From assembly GCA_964548535.1 (NCBI GenBank), contig CAZJRQ010000001.1:1-64000 (forward strand): a stretch of 64,000 nt of DNA. The letters are read 5' to 3'. A program made the position numbers and the translations under genes. Source of the DNA: CAZJRQ01 sp964548535. Lineage in GTDB: Bacteria > Bacillota > Clostridia > Oscillospirales > Ruminococcaceae. Positions within the stretch are counted from its first letter, which is position 1. Every line of letters starts with the position of its first letter. The notes below the pieces were generated by a model. That model searched no databases. It saw nothing but the letters and a program-made list of their open reading frames with translations, and was not told the origin of the DNA. Positions 35,220 to 45,039 of this stretch are shown piece after piece.

Positions 35220-35861
35220 ATGGGAAGATATAGAGTTTCGAAAACATATAGGTTTTCTTATTTGATTTTACTTTTTGTGATTTTAATAGCAATAGTTTTT
35301 TTTGCTTTTAATCGTCAGGTAAGTAAGCATATGGGAGAAATATGCGAATATAAAGGCAGAAATACAGCGGCTGAAATTGTAACAAATGCAATAGCAGATG
35401 AAATGAAAAAAGAAACTGCTGATTATATAAATATTTCTCGTGATGACAGTGGCAAGATTACATCAGTTGAAACAAATTCTACTGCAGTTAATGATTTGCA
35501 AAACAGACTAACTTCATCAATTAATTCAGAGTTGTCAAAGATGAGTAGTAAGCAGGTTTCAGTGGCTTTAGGAAGTTTATCAGGTGTTGCTTTTTTTAGC
35601 GGAAGAGGTCCTGATATAAATTTGAAATTGCGTCAAGTTGGCGCAGTTGACACGAAAATCAAGAGTGAATTTGTATCGGCTGGAGTCAATCAAACTAAAC
35701 ATCGCATGATTATTTCGGTGACTGTTGAGATGTCAGCTATTTTACCACTACATTCGACTGATGTAAAGTTTACAAATGATTATTTGCTATCTGAAACTGT
35801 AATCGTAGGTGAAGTTCCTTCGGTTTATTTGAGCGGTCAGAACGTAGATTCGCAAAAATAG
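35220..35861 (+). CDS. yunB: sporulation protein YunB
   Basis: 213 residues from ATG 35220, preceded by AGGAGGCGA. One N-terminal membrane anchor (about 13-31), then the YunB domain: GRNTAAEIVTNAIADEM, GLTSSINSELSKM-like, VALGSLSGVAFFSGRGPDINLKLRQVG, AGVNQTKHRMIISVTVEMSA. Expressed in the mother cell during sporulation in B. subtilis. The start choice removes 10 upstream codons that have no ribosome binding site. Confidence 0.9.
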   Translation: MGRYRVSKTYRFSYLILLFVILIAIVFFAFNRQVSKHMGEICEYKGRNTAAEIVTNAIADEMKKETADYINISRDDSGKITSVETNSTAVNDLQNRLTSSINSELSKMSSKQVSVALGSLSGVAFFSGRGPDINLKLRQVGAVDTKIKSEFVSAGVNQTKHRMIISVTVEMSAILPLHSTDVKFTNDYLLSETVIVGEVPSVYLSGQNVDSQK

Positions 35862-35948
35862 TTTGTTTGATAAAAAACGCTTGTAATTATATAGGTTTCA
35901 TGGTATAATAAATGTATTATTTTTAGAAAATCGGAATGGTGTAGTAGT

Positions 35949-37925
35949 ATGGATTTAAAAACTGCAAAATCAAAAATTGATGAATTGGTAGAAATGCTTA
36001 ATTATCATAGCAGACTTTATTATGTCGAAAATCGTAATGAAATTTCTGACTATGATTATGATCGATATCAAAATGAATTAAAGATTCTTGAGGCTGAGTA
36101 TCCACAGTTTGTTAGGTCTGATTCACCTAATCAGCGTGTTGGCGGTGAGGCGATATCAACCTTTGAAAAGGTTACGCATAGCGTTCAAATGGGTTCAATT
36201 CAAGATGTGTTTTCTTTTGCAGAGGTGGAGCAATTTATAAATACTGTAAAGCAGACAGTAGAAAACCCGAAGTTTGTAGTTGAACCTAAAATTGATGGAC
36301 TTTCGGTTTCGCTTGAATATCGTGACGGTGATTTTTTTGTTGGATCAACACGTGGTGACGGTTTTATCGGTGAAAATGTTACGCAAAATATAAAGACGAT
36401 TAAAGCTGTGCCTATGAGTGTTTCTGAAAAACTTCCTCTGCTTGAGGTTCGTGGTGAGGTTTATATGCCGAGAGATGTCTTTTTCGAAATTGTCAAACAG
36501 CAGGAAATTAACGAGGAACAACCATTTAAAAATCCACGTAATGCGGCGGCGGGCTCGTTAAGGCAAAAGAATTCTCAAATTACTGCTAAAAGGCGTTTGG
36601 ATGTTTTCTGTTTTAATATTCAGCAGATTGAGGGAAAAGACCTTAATTCTCATAAGCAGTCGCTTGATTATATAAAATCTTTGGGATTTAAAACAGTTCC
36701 TAATTATAAATTGGTTGAAACATATGATGAAGTTGCGAGATGTATAGAAGAAATTGGTGAAAATCGATTTGATTTGCCATATGACATCGACGGTGTTGTA
36801 ATAAAAGTTGATAGTTTTTCACAGCGAGAAACTTTGGGTTCTACTGCGAAAACTCCTAAATGGTCGGTTGCTTATAAATTTCCGCCGGAAGAAAAGCAGA
36901 CTAAACTTCTTGATATTGAGCTTAATGTCGGTCGGACTGGTGCGGTTACTCCTGTTGCAATTTTCGAACCGATTTTTCTTGCTGGAACAAGTGTATCACG
37001 AGCGACACTTCACAATCAGGATTTTATTAACGAAAAGAGCATTTCAATCGGTGATATGATTACCGTGAGAAAAGCGGGAGATATTATTCCAGAGGTTGTT
37101 TTAGTTGCTCAAAAGATAGGTGTTGAAACGTATAAATTGCCTAACGTTTGTCCAGTTTGTCAAACCCCTCTTGTTAAAAGCGTGCTTGAGGCTGCTGTGA
37201 GATGTCCTAATGTTGATTGTCCCGCACAAATTTTCAGGAGCATTGTTCATTTTGCATCTAAGGGAGCTATGGATATTGACGGTCTTGGGCCTGCGATTGT
37301 TGATGCTCTTTTGAAATCTAATCTGATTACTTCTGTTGCTGATTTGTATAAAATTAGCATTGATGATTTGCTAGAACTTGATAATTTTAAGGAGAAATCT
37401 GCTACTAATTTAGTTAATGCAATTGAAAAATCCAAGTCAAATTCTTTAGATAAATTAGTTTTCGGATTAGGTATTAGAAATATTGGTCAGGCGTCTGCAA
37501 AGCTTTTGTGCGATAAGTTTGGCGATTTGCAAACTATAATGAACTCAACTGCTGATGAAATTTCATCAATAGAGGGATTTGGAGAAATCATGGCAAACAG
37601 CGTTGTTAAGGAGTTTGCAGAACCTCACATGGTTGAACTCATTAACAGACTTACTGAATATGGTGTTAATACACATTATGAAAAAGTTCAAATAGATAAC
37701 AGGTTTGAGGGACTTACTTTTGTTCTTACTGGAACTTTGCCTACTTTGAAGAGAAGTGAGGCAAAATCGATGATTGAAAAATTTGGCGGTAAGGCGAGTG
37801 GTTCTGTTTCAAAGAAAACTAATTATGTTGTTGCAGGCGAAGAGGCAGGCAGTAAGCTTGAGAAAGCTAATTCTCTAGGTGTTGAAGTAATTAGTGAAGA
37901 GCAGTTTTTGGAGATGACGAAATAA
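35949..37925 (+). CDS. ligA: NAD+-dependent DNA ligase
   Basis: 658 residues. Adenylation domain with active-site KxDG in EPKIDGLSV (about residue 115), SPTLRVGG-like SDSPNQRVGG, EVRGEVYMP, NPRNAAAGSLRQ, OB fold, Cys4 zinc finger CPVC...C...C (about 402-424), helix-hairpin-helix repeats and C-terminal BRCT (FEGLTFVLTGTLPTLKRSEA...). Seals nicks in replication and repair. Stop overlaps the next ATG by one base (TAATG). Confidence 0.97.
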   Translation: MDLKTAKSKIDELVEMLNYHSRLYYVENRNEISDYDYDRYQNELKILEAEYPQFVRSDSPNQRVGGEAISTFEKVTHSVQMGSIQDVFSFAEVEQFINTVKQTVENPKFVVEPKIDGLSVSLEYRDGDFFVGSTRGDGFIGENVTQNIKTIKAVPMSVSEKLPLLEVRGEVYMPRDVFFEIVKQQEINEEQPFKNPRNAAAGSLRQKNSQITAKRRLDVFCFNIQQIEGKDLNSHKQSLDYIKSLGFKTVPNYKLVETYDEVARCIEEIGENRFDLPYDIDGVVIKVDSFSQRETLGSTAKTPKWSVAYKFPPEEKQTKLLDIELNVGRTGAVTPVAIFEPIFLAGTSVSRATLHNQDFINEKSISIGDMITVRKAGDIIPEVVLVAQKIGVETYKLPNVCPVCQTPLVKSVLEAAVRCPNVDCPAQIFRSIVHFASKGAMDIDGLGPAIVDALLKSNLITSVADLYKISIDDLLELDNFKEKSATNLVNAIEKSKSNSLDKLVFGLGIRNIGQASAKLLCDKFGDLQTIMNSTADEISSIEGFGEIMANSVVKEFAEPHMVELINRLTEYGVNTHYEKVQIDNRFEGLTFVLTGTLPTLKRSEAKSMIEKFGGKASGSVSKKTNYVVAGEEAGSKLEKANSLGVEVISEEQFLEMTK

Positions 37926-38314
37926 TGTCACCGCTGTTTGTAAATGTGGTTATAGATAGATCTATTGGATATAATCATAACGGACTTATTTATGAAGTTA
38001 ATTATGGTTATGTTCCTAAAATAATTGCTGATGATAATGAAGAACAGGATACTTATATTCTTGATAGTGAAATAAATCTGCCAATTAATAACTATTATGG
38101 TCAGATAATTGCTATTGTAAAGCGTGAAGATGATGTCGAAGATAAGTGGATTGTAAGCAATGAAAAGTGGACAGAGCAGCAAATTTATGATAAAATATTC
38201 TTTGTTGATAAATATTTTCAGTCAAAAGTGTATTTGATAGAAAATTTCGATAGTAAAGAAATTGATATAATAAAATCTAAGATTAATCTGGCGAAAAACA
38301 AGGAGGAAATATAA
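37925..38314 (+). CDS. small protein resembling inorganic pyrophosphatase
   Basis: 129 residues. NVVIDRSIGYNHNGLIYEVNYGYVPKII followed by EEQDTYIL and GQIIAIVKREDDVEDKWIV resembles the short family I pyrophosphatase-like proteins of Firmicutes, in which the DxDxxD metal cluster is only partly kept (DDNEEQD here). Whether it hydrolyses pyrophosphate is doubtful. Translationally coupled to ligA, whose reaction releases NMN and not pyrophosphate, so the pairing does not clarify the role. Confidence 0.55.
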   Translation: MSPLFVNVVIDRSIGYNHNGLIYEVNYGYVPKIIADDNEEQDTYILDSEINLPINNYYGQIIAIVKREDDVEDKWIVSNEKWTEQQIYDKIFFVDKYFQSKVYLIENFDSKEIDIIKSKINLAKNKEEI

Positions 38315-38584
38315 ATGAATATTGATATTAAGCATATTGCAAAGCTAGCACGTCTTAAAATCGAAGATGACCAGCTTGCAAAGTTTGAGGATGATATGCA
38401 AAATATCGTTAATATGGTGGAAAAACTTCCTGATATTGATGATGAATTGGTACTTGATAAGGATAATGCAATGGTTTTGCGTGAGGATAAGGCTGTTACT
38501 GATAAGTATACTAGAGATGACCTTATGGCTAATGCTCCGCAAGTTAAGGCAGGATGTTTAGTTGTTCCTAAAACTGTAGATTAA
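38315..38584 (+). CDS. gatC: aspartyl/glutamyl-tRNA(Asn/Gln) amidotransferase subunit C
   Basis: 89 residues; HIAKLARLKIEDDQLAKFEDDMQNIVNMVEKL is the typical GatC helix pair and LREDKAV plus ANAPQVKAGCLVVPKTVD the extended tail that wraps GatA. Starts after ACAAGGAGG; heads gatCAB. Confidence 0.95.
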   Translation: MNIDIKHIAKLARLKIEDDQLAKFEDDMQNIVNMVEKLPDIDDELVLDKDNAMVLREDKAVTDKYTRDDLMANAPQVKAGCLVVPKTVD

Positions 38585-38596
38585 GGGGGATTAATT

Positions 38597-40054
38597 TTGG
38601 AATTGTATAATAAAACCGCATCTGAGCTTTCACAGATGCTGAAAAATAAAGAAGTTAGTTCGGTTGAATTAACAAAATCTGTATTTGATAGAATAAATTC
38701 AGTAGAATCAAAAGTTGACGCTTATGTTACAATTGATGAAGAAAATGCACTTAAATCAGCTGCAAGAGTTGACCAAAAGCGTGCTGAAGGTGTGGAGCTT
38801 TCTGATCTTGCTGGTATTCCTATCGCTATTAAGGATAATATTTCAACTAAGGGATTAAAAACTACTTGTTCGTCAAAAATGCTTGAAAATTATGTACCGC
38901 CTTTTAATGCGACTGCTATGGAAAAGATTTTGACAGCTGACATGATTGTTACTGGTAAAGTAAACATGGATGAGTTTGCAATGGGTTCATCTACTGAGAA
39001 TTCATATTTTAAGGCTACAAAAAATCCTTATGATTTGGATAGAATTCCTGGTGGTTCGTCAGGTGGTTCGGCGGCGGCTGTTGCTGCTTGTGAAGCAATT
39101 GTTTCGCTTGGTTCTGATACTGGCGGATCAATTCGTCAGCCTGCATCCTATTGCGGAGTTGTTGGATTAAAGCCAACTTACGGCGCTGTTTCACGTTTCG
39201 GACTAGTTGCTTTCGCATCATCTTTAGACCAAATTGGACCTTTAGGCAGAAGTGTTACTGACGTTGCAATGGTTCAGTCAGTAATCAATGGTCACGACAA
39301 AATGGACGCAACTTCAGCGAAAAGAAATTACACAAACCTTGCGGCAAATCTATCTAGTGACGTAAAAGGTTTAAGAATCGGCATTCCTAAGGAATATTTT
39401 GGCGACGGAATTGATGCTGAAGTAAAAGCTAAGGTTATGGAGGCTGTAAAACTGCTTGAGGATAATGGTGCAGTTGTTAAGGAAATTTCACTTCCGTCAA
39501 CTGATTATGCTTTGTCATCATACTATATAATTTCATCAGCTGAGGCTTCGTCAAATCTAGCTAGATTTGACGGCGTTAAGTATGGATATAGAACTGAAAA
39601 TTATGAAAGCTTGATTGATATGTACGAGAAAACTCGTTCAGAGGGATTTGGGGACGAGGTTAAAAGAAGAATTATGCTGGGAACTTTCGTGCTAAGCTCA
39701 GGTTTTTATGATGCTTATTATAAAAAGGCAAAGCTTTTGCAAAGAAGAATTTCCGCTGAATTTTCTAGCGTTTTCGCTGATGTCGATGTTATTGCGACAC
39801 CTACTGTTCCATCAACTGCGTTTAAGATTGGCGAGAATATCAGTGATCCTCTAAAGATGTACGCTACAGATATTTGTACAGTAACTGTAAATATTGCTGG
39901 TCTTCCTGCTATCTCTGTGCCTTGTGGGTTTGATAACAAAAACTTGCCAGTGGGACTTCAGCTTATTGGTGATAAATTCAGCGAGCAGAAATTGCTTGAT
40001 ACTGCATTTGCTTATGAGCAGATTTCTGGTGGCTTTGGTATAGCTAAGCTTTAA
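38597..40054 (+). CDS. gatA: Asp/Glu-tRNA amidotransferase subunit A
   Basis: 485 residues, start TTG 38597 after AAGGGGGA. Amidase signature family: the catalytic Ser-cisSer-Lys set is in IAIKDN, GGSSGGSAAAVAA and GSDTGGSIRQPA. Releases ammonia from glutamine for conversion of Glu-tRNA(Gln)/Asp-tRNA(Asn). Located 12 bp after gatC and 20 bp before gatB. Confidence 0.97.
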   Translation: MELYNKTASELSQMLKNKEVSSVELTKSVFDRINSVESKVDAYVTIDEENALKSAARVDQKRAEGVELSDLAGIPIAIKDNISTKGLKTTCSSKMLENYVPPFNATAMEKILTADMIVTGKVNMDEFAMGSSTENSYFKATKNPYDLDRIPGGSSGGSAAAVAACEAIVSLGSDTGGSIRQPASYCGVVGLKPTYGAVSRFGLVAFASSLDQIGPLGRSVTDVAMVQSVINGHDKMDATSAKRNYTNLAANLSSDVKGLRIGIPKEYFGDGIDAEVKAKVMEAVKLLEDNGAVVKEISLPSTDYALSSYYIISSAEASSNLARFDGVKYGYRTENYESLIDMYEKTRSEGFGDEVKRRIMLGTFVLSSGFYDAYYKKAKLLQRRISAEFSSVFADVDVIATPTVPSTAFKIGENISDPLKMYATDICTVTVNIAGLPAISVPCGFDNKNLPVGLQLIGDKFSEQKLLDTAFAYEQISGGFGIAKL

Positions 40055-40074
40055 TTTGAAAGGAGTCTTTAATA

Positions 40075-41517
40075 ATGGTTAGAGGTTATGAAGTTGTAAT
40101 TGGTCTTGAGACTCACGCTGAGCTTAGTACTGATTCTAAAATATATTGCGACTGTAAAAATCAGTTTGGTCTTGAGGTGAATTCTCAGGTTTGTCCTATT
40201 TGTATGGGTATGCCCGGAACGTTGCCTACTCTTAATGAAACTGTTGTAGATTATGCAATTAAAATGGGACATGCTTTAAATTGTTCTATAAATAATGTTT
40301 GTAAGCAGGATAGAAAGAACTATTTTTATCCTGATTTGCCTAAGGCTTATCAAATTTCACAAGCTGAAGTTCCGCTTTGTGAGAATGGATATCTTGACAT
40401 TTTGGTAGATGGTGAAGAGCGTAAAATCGGTATAACTCGTATTCATATCGAGGAGGATGCTGGTAAACTTTTGCATTCGGATAAATTTGACGGAGTGTCA
40501 CTGGTTGACTTGAATCGTTGCGGAGTTCCGCTGATTGAGATTGTTTCTGAGCCTGATATGAAAAGCTCTGCTGAGGCTAAGGCTTATCTTGAAACAATTA
40601 AATCAATTTTGCAGTATCTTGATATTTGTGACTGTAAAATGCAGGAAGGTTCAATTCGCTGCGACGTTAACGTGTCTGTCAACAAGCCTGGTGAGCCTTT
40701 GGGAACACGTTCGGAGATGAAGAATGTAAACAGTTTTTCGGCTGCAGTTCGTGGTATTGAATTTGAAATTAACCGTCAGATTAACCTTTTGGAAGATGGC
40801 GGCAAAGTTGTTCAAGAAACACGTCGTTGGGACGATGTCAAGGGCGAGAGTATTTCTATGCGTTCAAAAGAAGATGCACAAGATTATAGATATTTCCCAG
40901 AGCCTGATTTGCTTACAATAGTTGTAGAGCAGACGAGAGTTGAAAAGCTTAAAAACGAAATTCCAGAACTTCCGAATACTAAGGTTTTGAGATATGTAAA
41001 TGAGTTTGGTTTGTCACAGAAGGAAGCTAATTTTATTGCTGAATCTGTAGATTTTGCTGGGCTGTTTGACGCTTGTATGTTAAAGGGTAAATTTGTTGCT
41101 AAGTCTTATTCTACATGGCTTTTGGGGGATTTGATTAAGTATCTAAATGAAAATAATAAGTTGCTTTCAGACACAAAACTAAATGCTGATAATCTGACAG
41201 ATTTAGTTGAGTTAATTGAAAATAAAACTATTTCTAATGCTGGCGGAAAGAAAATTTTCGCAGTTATTCTTGAAGAGGATAAGTCAGTTAAAAATCTTGT
41301 GAACGAGCTAGGACTTGCACAGGTTTCCGACACTTCATTCCTTGAGGATATTGCAAATGAAGTGCTTGCAAATAATGAAAAATCAATTGCTGATTATAAA
41401 AATGGCAAGACCAATGCATTAGGCTTCCTTGTTGGACAGTGCATGAAGGCTTCAAAAGGCAAAGCTAATCCTGGTATGATGAAGGAAATTATTCTTAAAA
41501 AGCTTGAGAAAAAATAA
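40075..41517 (+). CDS. gatB: Asp/Glu-tRNA amidotransferase subunit B
   Basis: 480 residues. GLETHAELST-type N-terminus, zinc-site cysteines CDC...CPIC (about 22-42), DRKNYFYPDLPKAYQIS kinase-cradle motif, RCDVNVSV, and C-terminal YqeY-like tail (FLVGQCMKASKGKANPGMM). Phosphorylates and transamidates the misacylated tRNA. Completes gatCAB; ends at a shared terminator region. Confidence 0.98.
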   Translation: MVRGYEVVIGLETHAELSTDSKIYCDCKNQFGLEVNSQVCPICMGMPGTLPTLNETVVDYAIKMGHALNCSINNVCKQDRKNYFYPDLPKAYQISQAEVPLCENGYLDILVDGEERKIGITRIHIEEDAGKLLHSDKFDGVSLVDLNRCGVPLIEIVSEPDMKSSAEAKAYLETIKSILQYLDICDCKMQEGSIRCDVNVSVNKPGEPLGTRSEMKNVNSFSAAVRGIEFEINRQINLLEDGGKVVQETRRWDDVKGESISMRSKEDAQDYRYFPEPDLLTIVVEQTRVEKLKNEIPELPNTKVLRYVNEFGLSQKEANFIAESVDFAGLFDACMLKGKFVAKSYSTWLLGDLIKYLNENNKLLSDTKLNADNLTDLVELIENKTISNAGGKKIFAVILEEDKSVKNLVNELGLAQVSDTSFLEDIANEVLANNEKSIADYKNGKTNALGFLVGQCMKASKGKANPGMMKEIILKKLEKK

Positions 41518-41533
41518 TTAAGTGTTAATAAAA

Positions 41534-41569
41534 AAGAAGTTCGAAAGACTATTTTTCGAACTTCTTTTT
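41534..41569 (+). terminator. gatB terminator
   Basis: AAGAAGTTCGAAA, 7-nt loop, TTTCGAACTTCTT followed by TTT; the A-run on the 5' side could also work for the minus strand. Confidence 0.9.
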
Positions 41570-41589
41570 ATTTTAGTTTAGATTTTCAC

Positions 41590-41622
41590 AAAAAAATAAA
41601 GACTAACATTAAATTGTCAGTC
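41590..41622 (-). terminator. rpmB terminator
   Basis: Minus strand: GACTGACA, loop, TGTTAGTC (one G-U pair), then TTTATTTTTTT. Confidence 0.75.
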
Positions 41623-41660
41623 CTATTTTTAAAAATATAATTTTTACAATTGTGTAGGTA

Positions 41661-41846
41661 TTAAGCACGCTCAACCTTACCAGAACGTAAACATCTTGTA
41701 CAAGCGTAAACACGACAAGGAGTACCGTTAACGACAGCTCTTACCTTCTTTACGTTTGGCTTCCATGTTCTATTAGATCTTCTGTGTGAGTGAGAAACCT
41801 TAATTCCGAAAGTTACACCTTTTCCGCAAACTTGACATTTTGCCAT
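41661..41846 (-). CDS. rpmB: 50S ribosomal protein L28
   Basis: 61 residues from ATG 41846 (MAKCQVCGKGV), which has AAAGGAGGTG upstream; an upstream start is not supported. Two CxxC pairs (CQVC and CTRC) make this the zinc-binding (C+) form of L28. SHSHRRSNRTWKPN matches the RNA-binding region. Confidence 0.97.
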   Translation of the reverse strand: MAKCQVCGKGVTFGIKVSHSHRRSNRTWKPNVKKVRAVVNGTPCRVYACTRCLRSGKVERA

Positions 41847-41902
41847 GAGGTTGCACCTCCTTTTCCAAATAACTCTATTTAATTTAATTCGCAACAATAG
41901 TT

Positions 41903-41931
41903 ATTATATCATATCTTAATAAAAAAAGCAA
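41903..41931 (-). promoter_or_regulatory. rpmB promoter
   Basis: Minus strand: TTGCTT, 17 bp, TATAAT with extended -10 (TGATATAAT). Confidence 0.7.
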
Positions 41932-41999
41932 GTGTTTTTTTGAAGTTTTTTTAAGAAATATAAAAAAAGATAAAAAACGTTTAAAATAGAACTAAATGC

Positions 42000-42028
42000 T
42001 TGAAATTAATCGTATAATAGTGTATAAT
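42000..42028 (+). promoter_or_regulatory. promoter of the M50 protease-scpAB run
   Basis: TTGAAA, 17 bp, TATAAT (TGTATAAT). Confidence 0.75.
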
Positions 42029-42091
42029 AAAATTTGAATAGAATTTTTTATTAAGTCAATTATATAGATAGAAAAAATCGGAGGTTACACA

Positions 42092-42754
42092 ATGACTCAG
42101 GAGACAATTTTAAAATACGGTGTTAAATTAATTATCATTTTTTTGGTAATTCCTATACATGAATTTGCTCATGCATGGTCAGCTGTTAAGCTTGGGGATG
42201 ATACACCTAAATATCAAGGACGATTAACATTGAATCCGCTTGCACATGTTGATCCTATTGGTGCTATTTGTATATTCTTCACAGGATTTGGCTGGGGAAA
42301 ACCAGTTCAGGTTAATCCAAATAATTTTAGAAAATATCGAAAAGGCTCGGCACTATGTTCAGCTGCTGGTCCTATTTCCAACCTCATAGTTGCTACAATT
42401 GGTCTTATTCTTCACAAAATAGTGTGGGCTGTTTATGTTAGCAATAATGTTATGGCATCATATTGGATTGCTTATATTTTATATATTTTTGTTTATATAA
42501 ATATTGGATTGGCTATATTCAATCTAATTCCAATTCCACCGCTTGATGGTTCGAAAATTCTTTCTTATTTTACACCACCTAAGTATGATAAATTCGTATA
42601 TGAAAATCAAATGTACATCTCAATTATATTCTTAGTATTGCTGTTGACAGGAGTTCTTGACGGACCAATTGGTTTTTTGCAGAGTAAAATGTACTTTTTG
42701 TTAGATAAGCTAACATTTTGGGTTGATTTAATTATAGGAGTAATTGTGAGGTAA
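42092..42754 (+). CDS. site-2 protease family protein (M50)
   Basis: 220 residues with about five membrane segments. Zinc motif HEFAHA (residues 24-29) in the first part, and the third metal ligand in NLIPIPPLDGSKIL (about 150-163), with GWGKPVQVNP between. Short YwhC/S2P type without PDZ. Intramembrane proteolysis; substrate unknown. Followed 3 bp later by scpA, a common Firmicutes neighbourhood. Confidence 0.9.
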   Translation: MTQETILKYGVKLIIIFLVIPIHEFAHAWSAVKLGDDTPKYQGRLTLNPLAHVDPIGAICIFFTGFGWGKPVQVNPNNFRKYRKGSALCSAAGPISNLIVATIGLILHKIVWAVYVSNNVMASYWIAYILYIFVYINIGLAIFNLIPIPPLDGSKILSYFTPPKYDKFVYENQMYISIIFLVLLLTGVLDGPIGFLQSKMYFLLDKLTFWVDLIIGVIVR

Positions 42755-42757
42755 TTA

Positions 42758-44422
42758 ATGGGCGGAATATCATTTAAACTAGAAAAATTTGAGGGCCCGC
42801 TTGATTTATTACTTCATTTGATTTCTAAACATAAGCTTAATATTTACGATATAGAAATCAGTTTGCTTTTAGAGCAGTATTTGGAGTACATGAATGATTT
42901 AGAGGGTGAAGATTACGAATCAGTAGCTGACTTTTTAGAAATGGCAGCTAGGCTGATTTATATAAAAACTTGCATGCTTCTTCCGCAGCCTGAGGAATCT
43001 CAAGAGCTTAAAAAAGAGCTAGAGGGTAGAATTATTGAATATTCTCTTTGTAAGCTAGCTGCTGTCGAGCTTAGAAATAGATATGTTGGCGGAGAAGTTT
43101 TCGTGCGTGAGGCAGTTGAACTTCCTGTAAATAAATCATATACTAGAACTCATGATGTGTTGGAGCTTCATAATGCTTATATGGGCATTTCATCGAAGAT
43201 TAAGCGAATAAAACCTGTTAGGGCTAATATGTTTTCACCAATTGTATCACATAGGATAGTTTCAGTTACTTCAAAAATTATTTTTGTCTTGAAAAAGCTG
43301 TATAAAACTGGGTGTTGTGAAATATCTCAGCTTTATGATGGTCTTGATGATAAATCAGAAAAGGTTGCAACTTTTTTGGCTGTTCTTGAACTTACAAAGT
43401 CAGGACGAATTTATATTACTGATGATAATTCTGAGATAAAATTCAGACGCGTTAATAAAAGGCATAAGTCTCAGGTTGAAGAAAAACCTAAAAATGATGA
43501 ACTAGAAAATGCAGATGTTTCATCAAATTCAGAGACTATTTTTGAAGAAGATGTTTTTGATTCAGAAGTAGCTCCTGATGATATTTGTGATGTTGATGAA
43601 TATGAAGATAGTGATATTGAAGATGTCAATCAATCAATCGATGCTCAGCAAGATTCAACTGATGATTTAAATAATGGTCGACTAGATAATGACTTGTCTA
43701 AAGATATTGAATATGATAATATTGAATTAAAAACTGAATTTGTTGTTGAGGGAGTTTCTGACTCAAATGACTTAGTTTCTGATGGCTATATAGAAGAGCA
43801 AGAAACGACTGACAATATAGATTGCATATCTGCTTGTGCGATTGTAAATTTTCAAGAAAGTCAAATTCCTGTACAGGAAAAAAATGTTGAGAAAATAGAG
43901 CAGTTGAATATCAATCCAGTATTTGAATTTGAACGTCCAATCTCTGATGAGAAAATTTGTATTGATAATACAGCGGATGATGAAAATAAAGAGGAATCTG
44001 AATCAGCATCGAGCGTTTCAATAAAACCAGAAGTTAAATTTTCATCGGAACGTGTCGTGAATACATATACGGTTAGTATGCGTGTTGAGGATGATAAGCA
44101 ATTTGATAAACCAAAAGCTATTCCTGCTTATGCAACTGTGTGCGGCGAATATAAAGAAGAAAATAAATTGGAAGAAAAATCTGACAGTATATTTTGTGAT
44201 AATGATAAAAGCGAACAAAGTGAAAAAACTTCTGCGGATAATAAAAAAGTTGAGTTGGATTATGAATATATTGAGTATAAACCAATATTTGCAGAGAATG
44301 TTTCGACAATTGCACAACAAGCTGAAAACGTTTTTAAGCCGAATTTCTGGAATTTGCAAAGAAGTTATTGGGGCAAATCTCAGTCGGGTAGAATCTCAAA
44401 TAACTACTGGCGTTTTAGATAA
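42758..44422 (+). CDS. scpA: segregation and condensation protein A with long acidic tail
   Basis: 554 residues, about twice the usual ScpA length (about 250). Residues 1-240 are a normal kleisin: FEGPLDLLLHLISKHKLNIYDI N-terminal domain and a C-terminal winged helix (KIIFVLKKLYKTGCCEISQLYDG...KSGRIYITDD) that binds SMC. From about residue 245 a 280-residue Asp/Glu/Ser/Asn-rich segment follows, probably disordered, ending in an aromatic and basic patch (NLQRSYWGKSQSGR, YWRFR). No frameshift is seen; the frame is continuous. With ScpB and Smc it organises chromosomes. Confidence 0.9.
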   Translation: MGGISFKLEKFEGPLDLLLHLISKHKLNIYDIEISLLLEQYLEYMNDLEGEDYESVADFLEMAARLIYIKTCMLLPQPEESQELKKELEGRIIEYSLCKLAAVELRNRYVGGEVFVREAVELPVNKSYTRTHDVLELHNAYMGISSKIKRIKPVRANMFSPIVSHRIVSVTSKIIFVLKKLYKTGCCEISQLYDGLDDKSEKVATFLAVLELTKSGRIYITDDNSEIKFRRVNKRHKSQVEEKPKNDELENADVSSNSETIFEEDVFDSEVAPDDICDVDEYEDSDIEDVNQSIDAQQDSTDDLNNGRLDNDLSKDIEYDNIELKTEFVVEGVSDSNDLVSDGYIEEQETTDNIDCISACAIVNFQESQIPVQEKNVEKIEQLNINPVFEFERPISDEKICIDNTADDENKEESESASSVSIKPEVKFSSERVVNTYTVSMRVEDDKQFDKPKAIPAYATVCGEYKEENKLEEKSDSIFCDNDKSEQSEKTSADNKKVELDYEYIEYKPIFAENVSTIAQQAENVFKPNFWNLQRSYWGKSQSGRISNNYWRFR

Positions 44423-44464
44423 GATACATACAAATTGTTTTAAATGTTATAAAGGAATAAATTT

Positions 44465-45019
44465 ATGGAATTAGATGAAAAAATTGCGATTTTAGAGGCA
44501 ATACTTTTTTCAAGTGGCGATCCAATTGAGTTGGACAAGCTATCTGAAGCTGCTGATATTGATAAAAAGCAAACGCTTGATATTATAGAAAAGCTCAGTG
44601 ATAAGTACAGTGCCGAAAATTGCGGCATTGAACTTTTGACGCTGAACAATTCATATCAGCTCGCTACCAAAAAGAAGTATGCTGGGTATATAAAAACCGC
44701 ATTAGAAATAAAGAAAAATACAGTATTATCGCCTGCTGCAATGGAAGTTTTGACAGTAGTTGCATATAATCAGCCTGTTACAAAATCATTTGTTGAGCAT
44801 GTGAGAGGTGTTGATTCTTCAAGCACAGTGAATTCACTTGTTGAAAAGAACTTGCTAGTTGAAGCAGGACGTCTGGAAATGCCAGGCAGACCAATAGCAT
44901 ATGTGACTACAGATACTTTCTTACGTGCATTTCAAATTTCATCACTTGATGAGTTGCCACCGTTGCCAGAACAAAAAGTTAAAAAAGATGATGACAGCAA
45001 GGAACAAATTGATAAATAG
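44465..45019 (+). CDS. scpB: segregation and condensation protein B
   Basis: 184 residues of two winged helices: EAILFSSGDPIELDKLSEA and AMEVLTVVAYNQPVTKSFVEHVRGVDSSSTVNSLVEKNLLVEAGRLEMPGRP-type motifs. Partner of ScpA in the SMC complex. Starts after ATAAAGGAA. Confidence 0.95.
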   Translation: MELDEKIAILEAILFSSGDPIELDKLSEAADIDKKQTLDIIEKLSDKYSAENCGIELLTLNNSYQLATKKKYAGYIKTALEIKKNTVLSPAAMEVLTVVAYNQPVTKSFVEHVRGVDSSSTVNSLVEKNLLVEAGRLEMPGRPIAYVTTDTFLRAFQISSLDELPPLPEQKVKKDDDSKEQIDK

Positions 45020-45039
45020 TATTTTTGACTATATTATAA

